In this document: one piece after another, positions 30,542 to 40,300 of the stretch
Layout of the letters: each line of letters starts with the position of its first letter
Position numbering within the stretch: the first letter of the stretch is position 1
NCBI RefSeq assembly: GCF_010894435.1
Contig: NZ_JAAIXZ010000017.1
Location: 216,018 to 280,017, forward strand
DNA length: 64,000 nucleotides
Direction of reading: 5' to 3'
From: Pyxidicoccus trucidator
Lineage (GTDB): Bacteria > Myxococcota > Myxococcia > Myxococcales > Myxococcaceae
Program-made: the position numbers and the translations under genes
Notes under the pieces: model-generated
Databases searched by the model: none
What the model saw: the letters and a program-made list of their open reading frames with translations, nothing else
Told to the model about the DNA's origin: nothing

Positions 30542-32158
30542 ATGATTCGAGCCCTACTGCTGGTGACGGCCCTTGCCGCCCTGCCCGCCTCGGCGCGTCC
30601 GCCGCGGCTCACGCTGTTCATCACCGTGGACGCGCTCGGCAGCGACGTGTTGCTGCGCAACCGGCCTCGACTCCAGGGGGGCCTGGGGCAGCTCCTCACC
30701 GCGGGCGCCTTCTACCCGTACGCCCGCTACGGCTTCGCCGAGTGCCGCACCGCGCCGGGCCACGCCACCCTCTCCACGGGCACCAACCCGTGGCGCCATG
30801 GGGTCATCGACAACCGCTGGGTGGACCGCGCCACCGGCAAGCCCGTCAACAGCTTCGTGGACCCGGCGCACCCGGTGCTGGAGGTGCCGCTGTCGCCGGG
30901 GCAGGACGCCAGCCCGGCCAACCTCATGGTGGAGACGCTGGCGGACCGGCTCCGGGTGGCGACGCAGGAGCGGGGCAAGGCGGTGGCGGTGTCGCTCAAG
31001 TCCCGCGCGGCCATCGCCATGGCGGGCCGGCTGGGGCAGGCGTGGTGGTTCGACGACGGCGTGGGGAAGTTCGTGACGGGCACCTGGTACACGAAGGAGT
31101 TCCCCACCTGGGTGAAGGAGCTGAACGCGCGGAAGCTGCCTGAGTCGTACTTCGGGAAGAAGTGGGAGCTGATGCGCCCCCGCGCGGAGTACGTGGGCGA
31201 GGACGAGCGCCCCTACGAGGTGAACGCGTACGGGCTGGGCCGCACCTTCCCGCACCCGCTGGACGGCGGGCTGCCGTCGCCGGGGCTGATCTCCTACCGG
31301 GCATTCGGCGTGTCCCCCGACTCGCATGACGTGCTGGTGGAGGCGGCGAAGGCGGCCATGGTCGGCGAGGCGCTGGGCAAGGACGAAGTGCCGGACCTGC
31401 TGGCGGTGAGCCTCAGCGGGACGGACCTGGTGTTCCACGAGTTCGGTCCGTACTCGTGGGAGATGCAGGACTCGCTGCTGCGGCTGGACAAGGCGCTGGG
31501 CGACCTCATCGCCGCGGCCGAGCGCGCCGCGGGAGGCCGGGCCAACCTGGTCATCGCGCTGACGGCGGACCACGGCGGGGCGACGGCGCCCGAGCAGTGG
31601 GCAGCCCAGGGGCTTCCGGCGCAGCGGGTGAGCCCGGTGGTGCTGGCGCAGGAGCTGACCCAGGAGCTGCGCAAGCAGTTCGGCGGCGACGTGACGGCGT
31701 CGCTGGAGGAGCTGGACGTGTACCTCTCCGGCAAGTCGCTGGAGGGCCCCAAGGTGGACGGCGCGGCGATGCGGCGCGCGGCGGCGGCGTGGCTGGCGAA
31801 GCACCCGGCGGTGGTGACGGCGGTGGCGCGGGACGACCTGTTCACCGCGCCGGACATCGCGGGCCACCTGACGCCGCTGCGCAAGGGCTACTTCCCGGAG
31901 CGCAGCGGAGACGTGCTGTACATGGTGAAGCCCTTCCACCTGCTCTACACGGACGCGGAGGGCACGAGCCACGGCACGCCGTACTCGTATGACTCACAGG
32001 TGCCCGTGGTGTTCGCGGGCAAGGGCATCAAGCCCGGGGCGTACCTGGAGGAGATGGACCCGGTGGACGTGGCGCCCACGCTGGCGGCGCTGATGGAGAT
32101 CGGCATGCCCGCATCCGCCGAGGGCAAGCCTCGCGCGGAGATCCTCACGGGCAAGTGA
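30542..32158 (+). CDS. Secreted alkaline phosphatase-superfamily enzyme (PafA-like)
   Basis: The 538-residue protein has a signal peptide (MIRALLLVTALAALPASA). Zn ligands and nucleophile of the alkaline phosphatase/phosphodiesterase fold are in place: D30 (ITVDALGSD), T70 in CRTAPGHATLSTGTNPWRHG, the Asp/His pair in SGTDLVFHEFGPYS, TADHGG, and a last His in SHGTPYSYDS. A Thr nucleophile with GHATLSTG resembles Ca-inducible PafA monoesterases. It probably acts in the periplasm or outside the cell to release phosphate. The start ATG 30542 gives the cleanest signal peptide; GTG or TTG starts further upstream are possible. Confidence 0.88.
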   Translation: MIRALLLVTALAALPASARPPRLTLFITVDALGSDVLLRNRPRLQGGLGQLLTAGAFYPYARYGFAECRTAPGHATLSTGTNPWRHGVIDNRWVDRATGKPVNSFVDPAHPVLEVPLSPGQDASPANLMVETLADRLRVATQERGKAVAVSLKSRAAIAMAGRLGQAWWFDDGVGKFVTGTWYTKEFPTWVKELNARKLPESYFGKKWELMRPRAEYVGEDERPYEVNAYGLGRTFPHPLDGGLPSPGLISYRAFGVSPDSHDVLVEAAKAAMVGEALGKDEVPDLLAVSLSGTDLVFHEFGPYSWEMQDSLLRLDKALGDLIAAAERAAGGRANLVIALTADHGGATAPEQWAAQGLPAQRVSPVVLAQELTQELRKQFGGDVTASLEELDVYLSGKSLEGPKVDGAAMRRAAAAWLAKHPAVVTAVARDDLFTAPDIAGHLTPLRKGYFPERSGDVLYMVKPFHLLYTDAEGTSHGTPYSYDSQVPVVFAGKGIKPGAYLEEMDPVDVAPTLAALMEIGMPASAEGKPRAEILTGK

Positions 32159-32441
32159 GCGTCCGCTGAGTCGCGGGAGATAGTCAGGCCAATCGCAGAC
32201 GTGGCGGTGGCCTCTGTGTCGCCACGGCCCGGCCAGGCAACCCGCCGAGCGCCTGTCCGTGCTCGAGGCTGAGCTCAGCCGACGCCATTCGCAGCTCACG
32301 GTCAAAGGCACCGAGCCGGGGCTCTCACGGGCTGCCGGGCGCCTCCTTGTCTGCCTGGTCCCTCCCTGGAATTTCCGGGTGGGTCAGTGCAACCCTGGCC
32401 TCGCTTCATCCTCCAGTTAACAAAACGAACGGGAGTTCCAG
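32159..32441. other. 283-bp intergenic region with a perfect 14-bp palindrome
   Basis: The region between two plus-strand genes contains the palindrome GGCTGAGCTCAGCC at 32267-32280, a possible operator. The Shine-Dalgarno GGGAG lies just before ATG 32442. I see no convincing -35/-10 pair. Confidence 0.4.
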
Positions 32442-35360
32442 ATGCGAGGGAATGTGGCGCGGAGTCTCGCGCTCGCCATGCTCTGCATGGCCTCGTCGGC
32501 GCCTGCCGCCGTCAGCAAGGACATCGTCGCCGGAGACCGCCGCAGCGCGGCCACGGTGCAGTCTCAAAACGCCTATGCCGGCTATGTCTCGCCGGCCGAC
32601 AAGGTGTTTCACGTCAGCACGACGGGCAGCGACTCCACGGGTGACGGCAGCGCGGCGAAGCCCTGGCGGACGGTGGTGCGCTCGGTGCGTGGGCTGCCCC
32701 CGGGGTCCACCGTCTACATCCACGCGGGCACCTACGACGCCACCCAGGTGGACTTCGCGTCCGCCTCGGCGCTGGACGGCACGGCCACCGCGCCCATCAC
32801 CCTGCGCGGCGCGCCCGGCGAGTCGAGGCCTGTGCTGAAGAGCAACGGCTCCTCCCCCATCTTCCACCTCAACCGACGGTACTGGATCCTGGACGGCCTG
32901 GAGCTGGATGGCCGCTACGCGCGGGTGCATCCCGTCCTCTTCCGCTCGGACCACCTGACGCTGCGCAACAGCCTGGTGCGCGACGCCTCGCTGGACGCGC
33001 TCAACGTGAAGGCCCAGCACGTCCTCATCCAGGGCAATGAGATTCGCAACACCTTCGAGCACACCGCCGGCAGCGCCCGGGGCGTGGCCTGCACCGCGCA
33101 CACCGACTGCTCCGCCGGCAGCTTCTGCAAGCCGGAGTACGACTCCTCCAACGTCCTGCGCCGCTACTGCCGCGAGCGAGATGACGGCCACGCCATCGTC
33201 GTCCTGTCCGACTCGCACTCCGTCCTGGTGAAGGGCAACGTCATCCACGACAACACCGGTGACGGCCTCCAGTGCGCGGGCCCCCTGTATGGCTACACCG
33301 CCGGGACGCGGCCCGTGGACATCACGCTGGAGGACAACGACATGTTCACCAGCCCGGCCAACCAGGGCGTCGTGGAAGAGGCCACGGACATCAAGGACTG
33401 TGACTTCATCACCCTGCGCCGCGAGCGCTACCACGGCTTCCGCGCGGCCCGGCAGGCCAATGGCTCGCTCAACGGGGGCGGGGCCGCCATCTTCCACTTC
33501 AGCGCGCAGGGAATGCGGGTGGAGGACTCGGAGATTTTCGACTCGTGCATGGGCCTGGGCCTGGGCAACAGCGCAACCGACCCGCTGGCCAACGTCGTCA
33601 TCGCCCGGACGCGCTTCCACCACTTCTACACGGGCGAGAAGGGCTGCGGCACCAGCGGCACCTCGGGCACCGCCCTCTACGTGCAGAAGCTCACCGGCGG
33701 CGACTTCTTCCACAACACCTTCTCCCAGGCGGGCCGCACCGCGGTGCTCATCTCGAGCGCCGGGTGGACGGTGCGCAACCTGGACTTCTGGAACAACATC
33801 GTCTCGCTGTCCGCGTCCGGCTCACGCTGGCTCGTCACGGATGGCGACTTCCTGGTGGACTTCGAGTCGGATGGGAACCTCTTCTCCCACGCGGACGGCT
33901 CCGCCGCGCACTTCACCTGCGACTTCCAGCAGGGCCTGAAGGACCTGAGCGCGTGGCGTGGCAGCACCTGTGCTCTCGGCGGCCTGACGCTGAGAGACCC
34001 GACCAGCTCGGTGGCCTCGGCGGCCTTCACCCAGGAGGCGGCGGGAGACCTGACGCTCCTGGCGGCCTCCCCTGCCGTCGACACCGCGATGAACAACACG
34101 GCGGCGTCGTTCTGCGGCGGTGCGCCGGACAAGGGCGCGATGGAGCGCTGCGCCTCGGCGCCTCCTCCTCCCACGGGTGGAGAGCTGCTCTGGCAGCGGC
34201 AGATGGGCACCGTTGCCGACGAATACGGCTATGCGGTGACGACGGACCCGAATGGCGGTGCCTACGTGGTGGGCTACTCGCTGGGCGCGTTCGACTACGA
34301 CAACCAGGGCGGACGGGACGCGGTGCTGAGGCACTACAGCGCGGCGGGAGACCGGGACTGGGGCCGGCAGTTGGGCGCCGCGGGCGACGAGCAGTCCTTC
34401 GGTGTGGCGGCCACGGCCTCGGCCGTCGTCATGGGCGGCCAAGCCAGCGGTGGCGTCGCCGGTGAGGCGTATGCCGGTGGGACGTTCGACGGCTTCGTCG
34501 CGAAGTACAACACCCTCGGCACGCGCGAGTGGGTGCGCATGCTGGGCACGGCCGCAGAGGACTCGGTGCGCGCGGTGGCCACGGACGGCACGGACTTCCT
34601 CGTCGCGGGCTACACGGCCGGCTCGCTCCAGGCCACCAACGCCGGGCTGAAGGACGCCTTCGTCGCGAAGTACAGCGCCGCGGGCACGCTGCTGTGGGTG
34701 CGCATGCTGGGCACGGCTTCGGACGACCTGGCCCACGGCGTGGCCACGGACTCCAGCGGCAACGTCTACGTGGCGGGTGTCACCGGCGGCGCGCTGCAGG
34801 GGGCCAGCAGCAGCGGCGGCCAGGACGTCTTCGTCGCGAAGTACTCCGCCCAGGGCACGCTGGCGTGGGTGCGCCAGTGGGGCAGCACCGGGAATGACAT
34901 CGCCCAGGACGTGGAGGTGGACGGCACGGGCGCCATCGTCGTGGGCGGCTCCACCACCGGCGCGCTGGCGTATACCAACCAGGGCGGCTCGGATGCCTTC
35001 GTGTCGCGCTGGACGAGCGCGGGCGTCCTCGAGTGGGCCCGGCAGCTCGGCACCGCCGCGGATGAGTCCGGCTACGGCGTGGCCACCGACTCCACCGGCA
35101 CCGTGTACCTGGCCGGCTCGAGCACCGGCACGCTCGCGCCCGGCTACATGGGCGGCTACGACGGCTACCTCGTGCGCTATGCCAGCGACGGCACCCGGGG
35201 ATGGACGCAGCACCTGGGCTCCGCCGCGGACGAGGTGGTGCTGGGCGTGGCCACGCGGACGGGCAACGGCGTGTACCTCGTGGGTGGAACCCTGGGCACC
35301 CTGCCCGGACAGACGAGCGCGGGCGGCAAGGACCTGTTCCTGGGCCGCTTCGCGCAGTGA
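32442..35360 (+). CDS. Secreted right-handed beta-helix protein with SBBP propeller repeats
   Basis: The 972-residue exported protein has a signal peptide (RSLALAMLCMASSAPAA). Residues 50-580 form a DUF1565/pectate-lyase-like parallel beta-helix (FHVSTTGSDSTGDGSAAKPWRT, HLTLRNSLVRDASLDALNV, HVLIQGNEIRNT, HSVLVKGNVIHDNTGDGL). Residues 600-972 are about seven SBBP-type repeats, each with W-x-R-x-x-G-T/S-x-x-D-E, GVATDSxGxVYxxG and DAFVAKY, consistent with one propeller. A Cys-rich insert lies near 205-240. Beta-helix proteins with this start bind or cleave polysaccharides, but no catalytic triad can be assigned. Two terminator hairpins follow. Confidence 0.85.
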   Translation: MRGNVARSLALAMLCMASSAPAAVSKDIVAGDRRSAATVQSQNAYAGYVSPADKVFHVSTTGSDSTGDGSAAKPWRTVVRSVRGLPPGSTVYIHAGTYDATQVDFASASALDGTATAPITLRGAPGESRPVLKSNGSSPIFHLNRRYWILDGLELDGRYARVHPVLFRSDHLTLRNSLVRDASLDALNVKAQHVLIQGNEIRNTFEHTAGSARGVACTAHTDCSAGSFCKPEYDSSNVLRRYCRERDDGHAIVVLSDSHSVLVKGNVIHDNTGDGLQCAGPLYGYTAGTRPVDITLEDNDMFTSPANQGVVEEATDIKDCDFITLRRERYHGFRAARQANGSLNGGGAAIFHFSAQGMRVEDSEIFDSCMGLGLGNSATDPLANVVIARTRFHHFYTGEKGCGTSGTSGTALYVQKLTGGDFFHNTFSQAGRTAVLISSAGWTVRNLDFWNNIVSLSASGSRWLVTDGDFLVDFESDGNLFSHADGSAAHFTCDFQQGLKDLSAWRGSTCALGGLTLRDPTSSVASAAFTQEAAGDLTLLAASPAVDTAMNNTAASFCGGAPDKGAMERCASAPPPPTGGELLWQRQMGTVADEYGYAVTTDPNGGAYVVGYSLGAFDYDNQGGRDAVLRHYSAAGDRDWGRQLGAAGDEQSFGVAATASAVVMGGQASGGVAGEAYAGGTFDGFVAKYNTLGTREWVRMLGTAAEDSVRAVATDGTDFLVAGYTAGSLQATNAGLKDAFVAKYSAAGTLLWVRMLGTASDDLAHGVATDSSGNVYVAGVTGGALQGASSSGGQDVFVAKYSAQGTLAWVRQWGSTGNDIAQDVEVDGTGAIVVGGSTTGALAYTNQGGSDAFVSRWTSAGVLEWARQLGTAADESGYGVATDSTGTVYLAGSSTGTLAPGYMGGYDGYLVRYASDGTRGWTQHLGSAADEVVLGVATRTGNGVYLVGGTLGTLPGQTSAGGKDLFLGRFAQ

Positions 35361-35403
35361 GGGTGGGCCGTCAGGCAACCCGCCGCCAGAGTCGAACACC
35401 TGA

Positions 35404-35436
35404 AGGGCCGTGACCGGATGGTGCGGTCACGGCCCT
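35404..35436. terminator. 12-bp perfect hairpin after the beta-helix gene
   Basis: agggccgtgacc (35404-35415) pairs perfectly with ggtcacggccct (35425-35436) across a 9-nt loop, 44 bp after the stop of the plus-strand gene. Confidence 0.75.
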
Positions 35437-35448
35437 GCGCCGCACAGA

Positions 35449-35472
35449 GGGGCGGTGCGAAGGCACCGCCCC
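35449..35472. terminator. 10-bp perfect hairpin for the convergent small gene
   Basis: ggggcggtgc (35449-35458), loop gaag, gcaccgcccc (35463-35472). It begins 8 bp beyond the stop of the minus-strand gene at 35481 and sits back-to-back with the hairpin at 35404. Confidence 0.65.
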
Positions 35473-35480
35473 CTCCCGGC

Positions 35481-35726
35481 TCACGCCTCCGAGGCGCGAA
35501 CCGAACGTCCTCCGAAGGGAGGGTTGGCCATGATGGCTTGCGCCATCCGGTCCGTGAAGGCACGGCCCTCCCGGGCATAGGACTCCGCTTCCTGGGAGGT
35601 CAGGCGCACGCGCACCTCGTACATGGCGATGCCGCCCACGACGACCTCGAGCGTCAGGCCGCCATCCGAAGCGCGCAGCAGTCTGTAGAGGAGCGGGCTC
35701 TGGTAGAGCACCTCCTCATCGCTCAC
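35481..35726 (-). CDS. Small protein of unknown function (81 aa)
   Basis: From GTG 35726 the product is 81 residues: SDEEVLYQSPLLYRLLRASDGGLTLEVVVGG..., a mix of short helices and two strands, ending in an Arg-rich tail. No family is recognised. Its start overlaps the stop of the upstream lipoprotein gene by 4 bp (GTGA), so the two are translationally coupled, and the longer frame from 35849 is antisense-like and rejected. Confidence 0.7.
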   Translation of the reverse strand: MSDEEVLYQSPLLYRLLRASDGGLTLEVVVGGIAMYEVRVRLTSQEAESYAREGRAFTDRMAQAIMANPPFGGRSVRASEA

Positions 35727-36367
35727 GGGACCTCCGCGACCGTGGCCTGCTCGACGGGGGCGTTGATGACCATGATCTCCGGGACGCCTCCGGACGTGTA
35801 ACCACCGAACTTGAAGCAGTCCGTGTCCTCGGCGGTCTGGCACTTCCACACGCCCGGGTCCTCATCCACCGGAAGGCGCGCGCAGGACTTCGAGGCCGCC
35901 AGGTCCAGCGTCATCATCCGCAGCGGTCCCTCGAAGTTCTTCGCGGGCAGCCCGAGCGCCTGACCGATGACCGCGGGGTCATGCTTCCCATCCACCATCG
36001 ACTTCGCGACGGCGTCCTGGATGGTGGCCGAGGGCGCGGCGAAGAGGAAGCAGCCGCTGTCGTTGCACCGGCCGAAGTTCTTCGCGCCCGTCTGCACGAC
36101 GAACTTCTGGTAGGTCCCCTCCGGCATCAGCCACGACACCTTGCGGTCCTTGAAGTTCTTCTCGACGTGCGCGTCGATGCCGTACGGGCTCGCGCGCGTG
36201 TCCGCCGCCTGGGAGATGGCCTTCTGCGCCTCGTCGCACGGCACCACCGTGGACTCGAAGGCCGGCTCATCCGGGGGCGGAGTCGGACGGACGGTGCCTG
36301 CTCCCGTCTTGCAGCCGACGACGACGAACAGGGAGCACAGCAGGGCACTGCGGAGCATTGCTTGCAT
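35723..36367 (-). CDS. Lipoprotein of unknown function
   Basis: The 214-residue protein has a lipoprotein signal (MLRSALLCSLFVVVGC, Cys at about 19) and a Pro-rich spacer. The mature part has several paired cysteines (VVPCDEAQK, GRCNDSGCFLF, KSCARL, WKCQTAEDTDC), pointing to disulfides in the periplasm or on the surface. No enzymatic motif is visible. The start is ATG 36367 or ATG 36358. It is followed directly by the 81-aa gene. Confidence 0.78.
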   Translation of the reverse strand: MQAMLRSALLCSLFVVVGCKTGAGTVRPTPPPDEPAFESTVVPCDEAQKAISQAADTRASPYGIDAHVEKNFKDRKVSWLMPEGTYQKFVVQTGAKNFGRCNDSGCFLFAAPSATIQDAVAKSMVDGKHDPAVIGQALGLPAKNFEGPLRMMTLDLAASKSCARLPVDEDPGVWKCQTAEDTDCFKFGGYTSGGVPEIMVINAPVEQATVAEVP

Positions 36368-36469
36368 GAAGGGTCCTCGATTCCGGAAGGAATTGGAAAC
36401 GAGGAACTATCACAACGCGGTTGCCGTGCCGCGAGCGGAGTGCGGAGCCACCCGCACCCCGCCTGGGCG

Positions 36470-37348
36470 TCACGCCTGCTTCGGCTTGCTGCGCGTCTTC
36501 TTCACCGCGGCGCCGGTAATTTCCAGCGACAGGTCCATTGCCCGCGCGGAGTGAGTCAGCGCGCCCATGGACACGAAGTCCACGCCCAGCTTCGCCAGGC
36601 GGGGCAGCCGGTCCAGGGTGACGCCGCCGGAGACTTCGAGCGGGACGCGGCCGGCCGTGAGCTTCACCGCCTCGCGAATCTGCGCGTCGTCCATGTTGTC
36701 GAGCATCACCACGTCGGCGCCGCCTTCGATGGCCTCCGCGAGCTGCTTGAGGTTGGTGACCTCGATTTCAATCTTGGTCAGCCGGGGCCCGTGCGCCTTG
36801 GCGAGCCGGAGGGCCTCGGAGACGGAGCCACCCACCGCCGCGATGTGGTTGTCCTTGATGAGGACGCCATCGAAGAGGCCGAAGCGGTGGTTGGCGGCGC
36901 CGCCCATGCGGACGGCGTCCTTGGCCAGCGCGCGCATGCCCGGCGGCGTCTTGCGGGTATCCAGCACCTTCAGCTTGGACCCCCGCACCGACGTCATGGC
37001 CTGCTGGGCCAGGGTGGCGATGCCCGCGGCGCGCTGGACGATGTTGAGCGCGGTGCGCTCCGCGGCCAACAGCGAGCGCATGCGCCCGTGGCAGCGCGCG
37101 GCGACCACCTTGGGTTTGATTTCCTCGCCGTCGCGGCGGATCAGCTCCACCTCGACTTCGGAGTCCACCGTCTGGAACACGCGGATGAAGGCCTCCATCC
37201 CCGCGAGCACCAGTTGCTCCTTTGCGACCAGCTCCGCGCTGCCCTCCGCGTCGGGAGGAATGAGGGCCTGCGAGGTGACATCACCCGCTGCCCCCAGGTC
37301 CTCATCGAGAGCGAGCGCGATGAGCCGATCGAGGTAATCCTGCTGCAC
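36470..37348 (-). CDS. nadC: Quinolinate phosphoribosyltransferase (nicotinate-nucleotide pyrophosphorylase)
   Basis: The 292-residue enzyme converts quinolinate and PRPP to nicotinate mononucleotide, CO2 and pyrophosphate in NAD synthesis. Conserved features include DLGAAGDVTSQALIP, the substrate-binding RTALNIVQRAAGIAT, DTRKTPPGMRALAKDAVRMGGAANHRFGL-type core motifs (written here in part), and the C-terminal barrel strands VMLDNMD and LEVSGGV. The tail is basic (KKTRSKPKQA). It begins 11 bp after the valS stop and is probably in the same transcript. nadA and nadB are not in the window. Confidence 0.96.
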   Translation of the reverse strand: MQQDYLDRLIALALDEDLGAAGDVTSQALIPPDAEGSAELVAKEQLVLAGMEAFIRVFQTVDSEVEVELIRRDGEEIKPKVVAARCHGRMRSLLAAERTALNIVQRAAGIATLAQQAMTSVRGSKLKVLDTRKTPPGMRALAKDAVRMGGAANHRFGLFDGVLIKDNHIAAVGGSVSEALRLAKAHGPRLTKIEIEVTNLKQLAEAIEGGADVVMLDNMDDAQIREAVKLTAGRVPLEVSGGVTLDRLPRLAKLGVDFVSMGALTHSARAMDLSLEITGAAVKKTRSKPKQA

Positions 37349-37359
37349 GTCGCCTCCAG

Positions 37360-40300
37360 TTACCGCCGGGCTTTCGCCCGTGCCGTGGGCTTCGCCCGGG
37401 TGGCCTTCTTCGCCGCCGCCTTCTTCGCGGAGGCCTTCTTCGCGGGAGCCTTCCGGCCCGTCGCCTTCTTCGCCGCCGCCTTCTTCACGGGGGCCTTCTT
37501 CGCCACGGCCTTCTTCGCCGCCGCCTTCTTCACGGGGGCCTTCTTCGCCGCGCCCTTCTTCACCGCCGCCTTCTTCGCAGGGGCCTTCTTCGCCGGGGCC
37601 GTGGCCTTCTTCGCCGGAGCCGCCGCCTTCGCCGGAGCCGCCGCCGCCGCCTTCGCGGGAGCCGTTGCCTTCTTCGCCGGGGCCGCCGCCGCCTTCGCGG
37701 GAGCCGTTGCCTTCTTCGCCGGGACCGCCTTCTTCGCGGGGGCCGCGGCCGTCTTCACCGGAGCAACGGGCGCCTGCGTCGCGGCCTGCTTCGCCAGCTT
37801 GTCGCCCTGCAACTTCACCGGAGCGGACGACTTCTTCGCCGGGGCCGGGCGCGCGGGCTTCGCGGCCGGCAACTGCTTCGCCAGCTTGTCGCCCTGCACC
37901 TTCGCCGGAGCGGAGGCCTCCTCGCCAGGGGCCGCGCGGGCGTCTCCGCCCTCCTTGGCCCGGTTGAACTCCCGCATCGCGTCGTCCACGAGCCCCATGC
38001 TCATGTACGCAACGCCGAGGTCATGGTGGTCGGCCGGGGACAGGCCCTCCTTGGTGCCCTCGCGCAGCTTCGCGAGCGCGTCCTCGACCTGCGAGTCCGC
38101 GGGCTGGGGCGCGCCCTCCGCTTCACCCATCTCACCCTTCAGTTCCTGGCCCAGGTCCACGCCGCCCTTCTCTTCCTGCTTCGGGGCGACCTTCACCTGG
38201 GCCGGGGCGGAGGGGGAGGCACCTACCTCGGTCGACTGCGTGTTGTTCTCGGGAGGCGTGTTCTCGGGCATGGGAGGCTCCGGGGCAATCCGCTGCAGGT
38301 GGTCCTGAAGCTTGGCCTTGCGCTCGTTCAACTCCTCGACGCGGGCGCGGTCCTTCACCACCACGTCCGGCGGCGCCTTGGCCACGAAATTGGGGTTCTC
38401 CAGCTTGCGCAGCACGCCGGCCACTTCCTGCTCGGCGCGGGCAATCTCCTTCTTCAACCTATCTCGCTCCGCGTCCAGGTCGACGAGGCCCGCCAGCGGG
38501 ACGTAGATCTCCAGATTCGAGCCCACGAAGGCGGCCGCCTGCGGCGGCTTCGCCCCCGGCGCGCTCACCTGCACCTCGGAGAGGCCGGCCAGCGGCATGA
38601 GGTAGCCACGCCAGCGCTCCAGCAGCTCACGCGTGCGCGCGTCCGAGCTCTGGATGAACGCCTTCACCTTCGTCGCGGGCGGCAGGTTGCTCTCGCCGCG
38701 CAGGGTGCGCAGGCCCTCGATGGCGGCGATGACCGGCGCCATCTCCGCCTCCGCCGCCTCGTCCACCAGCGCGGTGTCCGGCTCCGGATACGGCGCAATC
38801 ATGATGCTCTCCGTCGGCCGGGTCATCGGCAGCTTCTGCCAGATCTCCTCGGTGATGAAGGGCATGAACGGGTGCAGCAGCCGCAGGATGCGGTCCAGGC
38901 TGTAGACCAGCACCGCGCGCGTGGAGTCCTTGGCCTCCGCGTCCTCGCCGTACAGCGCGCCCTTGGACAGCTCGATGTACCAGTCGCAGAACTCGGCCCA
39001 GAGGAACTGGTACAGCGTGGACGCGGCCTCGGCGAAGCCGAACTCCTCCAGCGCCTTGTGCGTTTCGACGGTGGCGCGCTGCAGCCGGGAGAGAATCCAC
39101 CGGTCCGCCAGCGTCAGCTTGCGCTCCGTCAGCGGGCGCGCGTCGAGCTGGAAGTCGCCCATGTTCATCAGGGCGAAGCGGCTGGCGTTCCACAGCTTGT
39201 TGCAGAAGGCCTTGTAGCCAGCCAGCCGGTCCATGGACAGCTTGATGTCCCGGCCCTGCTGGGTGAGCGTCGCGAGCGTGAAGCGCAGCGCGTCCGCGCC
39301 GAACGGCGGCATGCCCTGGGGGAACTTGTTCTTCAGCGTCGGCTGGAGCTTGTCCGCCGGGGCGCCGAGGACGATGTCCAGGGGGTCGATGACGTTCCCC
39401 TTCACCTTGGACATCTTCTCGCCCTTCTCGTCGCGCACCATCGCGTGCAGGTAGACGGTGCGGAAGGGCACATCCCCCATGAAGTGCAGGCCCATCATCA
39501 TCATCCGGGCGACCCAGAAGAAGATGATGTCGCTGCCCGTCTCCATCACGGACGTCGGGTAGAAGGTCTTCAGCTCGGGCGTCTCGCGCGGCCAGCCCAG
39601 CGTGGAGAACGGCCACAGCCCGGACGAGAACCACGTGTCCAGCACGTCCGAGTCCTGGATGAACGACGTGCCGCTGCACTTCGGGCAGGACTTGGGCTGC
39701 TCGCGAGCGACGATGGGCTCCGCGCGCGCGAAGTCCACCCCGCCCACCTTCACCGTGGGCGCGTCCAGCGGCAGGTCCGTGTCATCGCCCTGACGGGGGC
39801 TGCACGAGGTGCAGTAGTACGCGGGAATCTGGTGGCCCCACCACAGCTGGCGGCTGACGCACCAGTCGTGGATGTTGCGCATCCAGTGGAAGTACGTGTT
39901 CGTCCACGTCTCGGGGACGAACTTCGTGCGGCCCTGCTCCACCGCTTCAATCGCCGGCTTCGCGAGCGGTTCAATCTTCACGAACCACTGCGGCGACAGG
40001 CGCGGCTCCACCACGGTGGCGCAGCGCTGACAGGTGCCGACGGAGAGCTTGTGGGGCTCCTCCTTCTCCAGCAGCCCCAGCTCCGTGAGGTCCGCGAGCA
40101 CCTGCTTGCGCGCCTCGAAGCGGTCCAGACCGGAGTACTTCCCGGTCTCCTTCGTCATCCGGGCCGAGTCGTCCAGGATGGTGAGCATCGGCAGCTTGTG
40201 CCGGAGGCCCGTCTGGTAGTCGTTGAAGTCGTGGGCCGGCGTCACCTTCACCACGCCGGTGCCGAACTTCGGGTCCACCAGCTCCGCGTCCGCGATGATG

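Noticed and set aside
36440..36457. 6-bp hairpin between nadC and the lipoprotein gene
   Set aside because: The stem is short (gtgcgg/ccgcac) and lacks a T-run; too common by chance at this GC content to call a terminator.
37376..37790. Possible CRISPR-like array
   Set aside because: Units are irregular, contiguous and coding, with no constant-length unique spacers.
35981..38308. 775-codon plus-strand frame with FFAAAFF repeats
   Set aside because: It is the antisense of the Lys/Ala tail of valS and of nadC, not a membrane protein.
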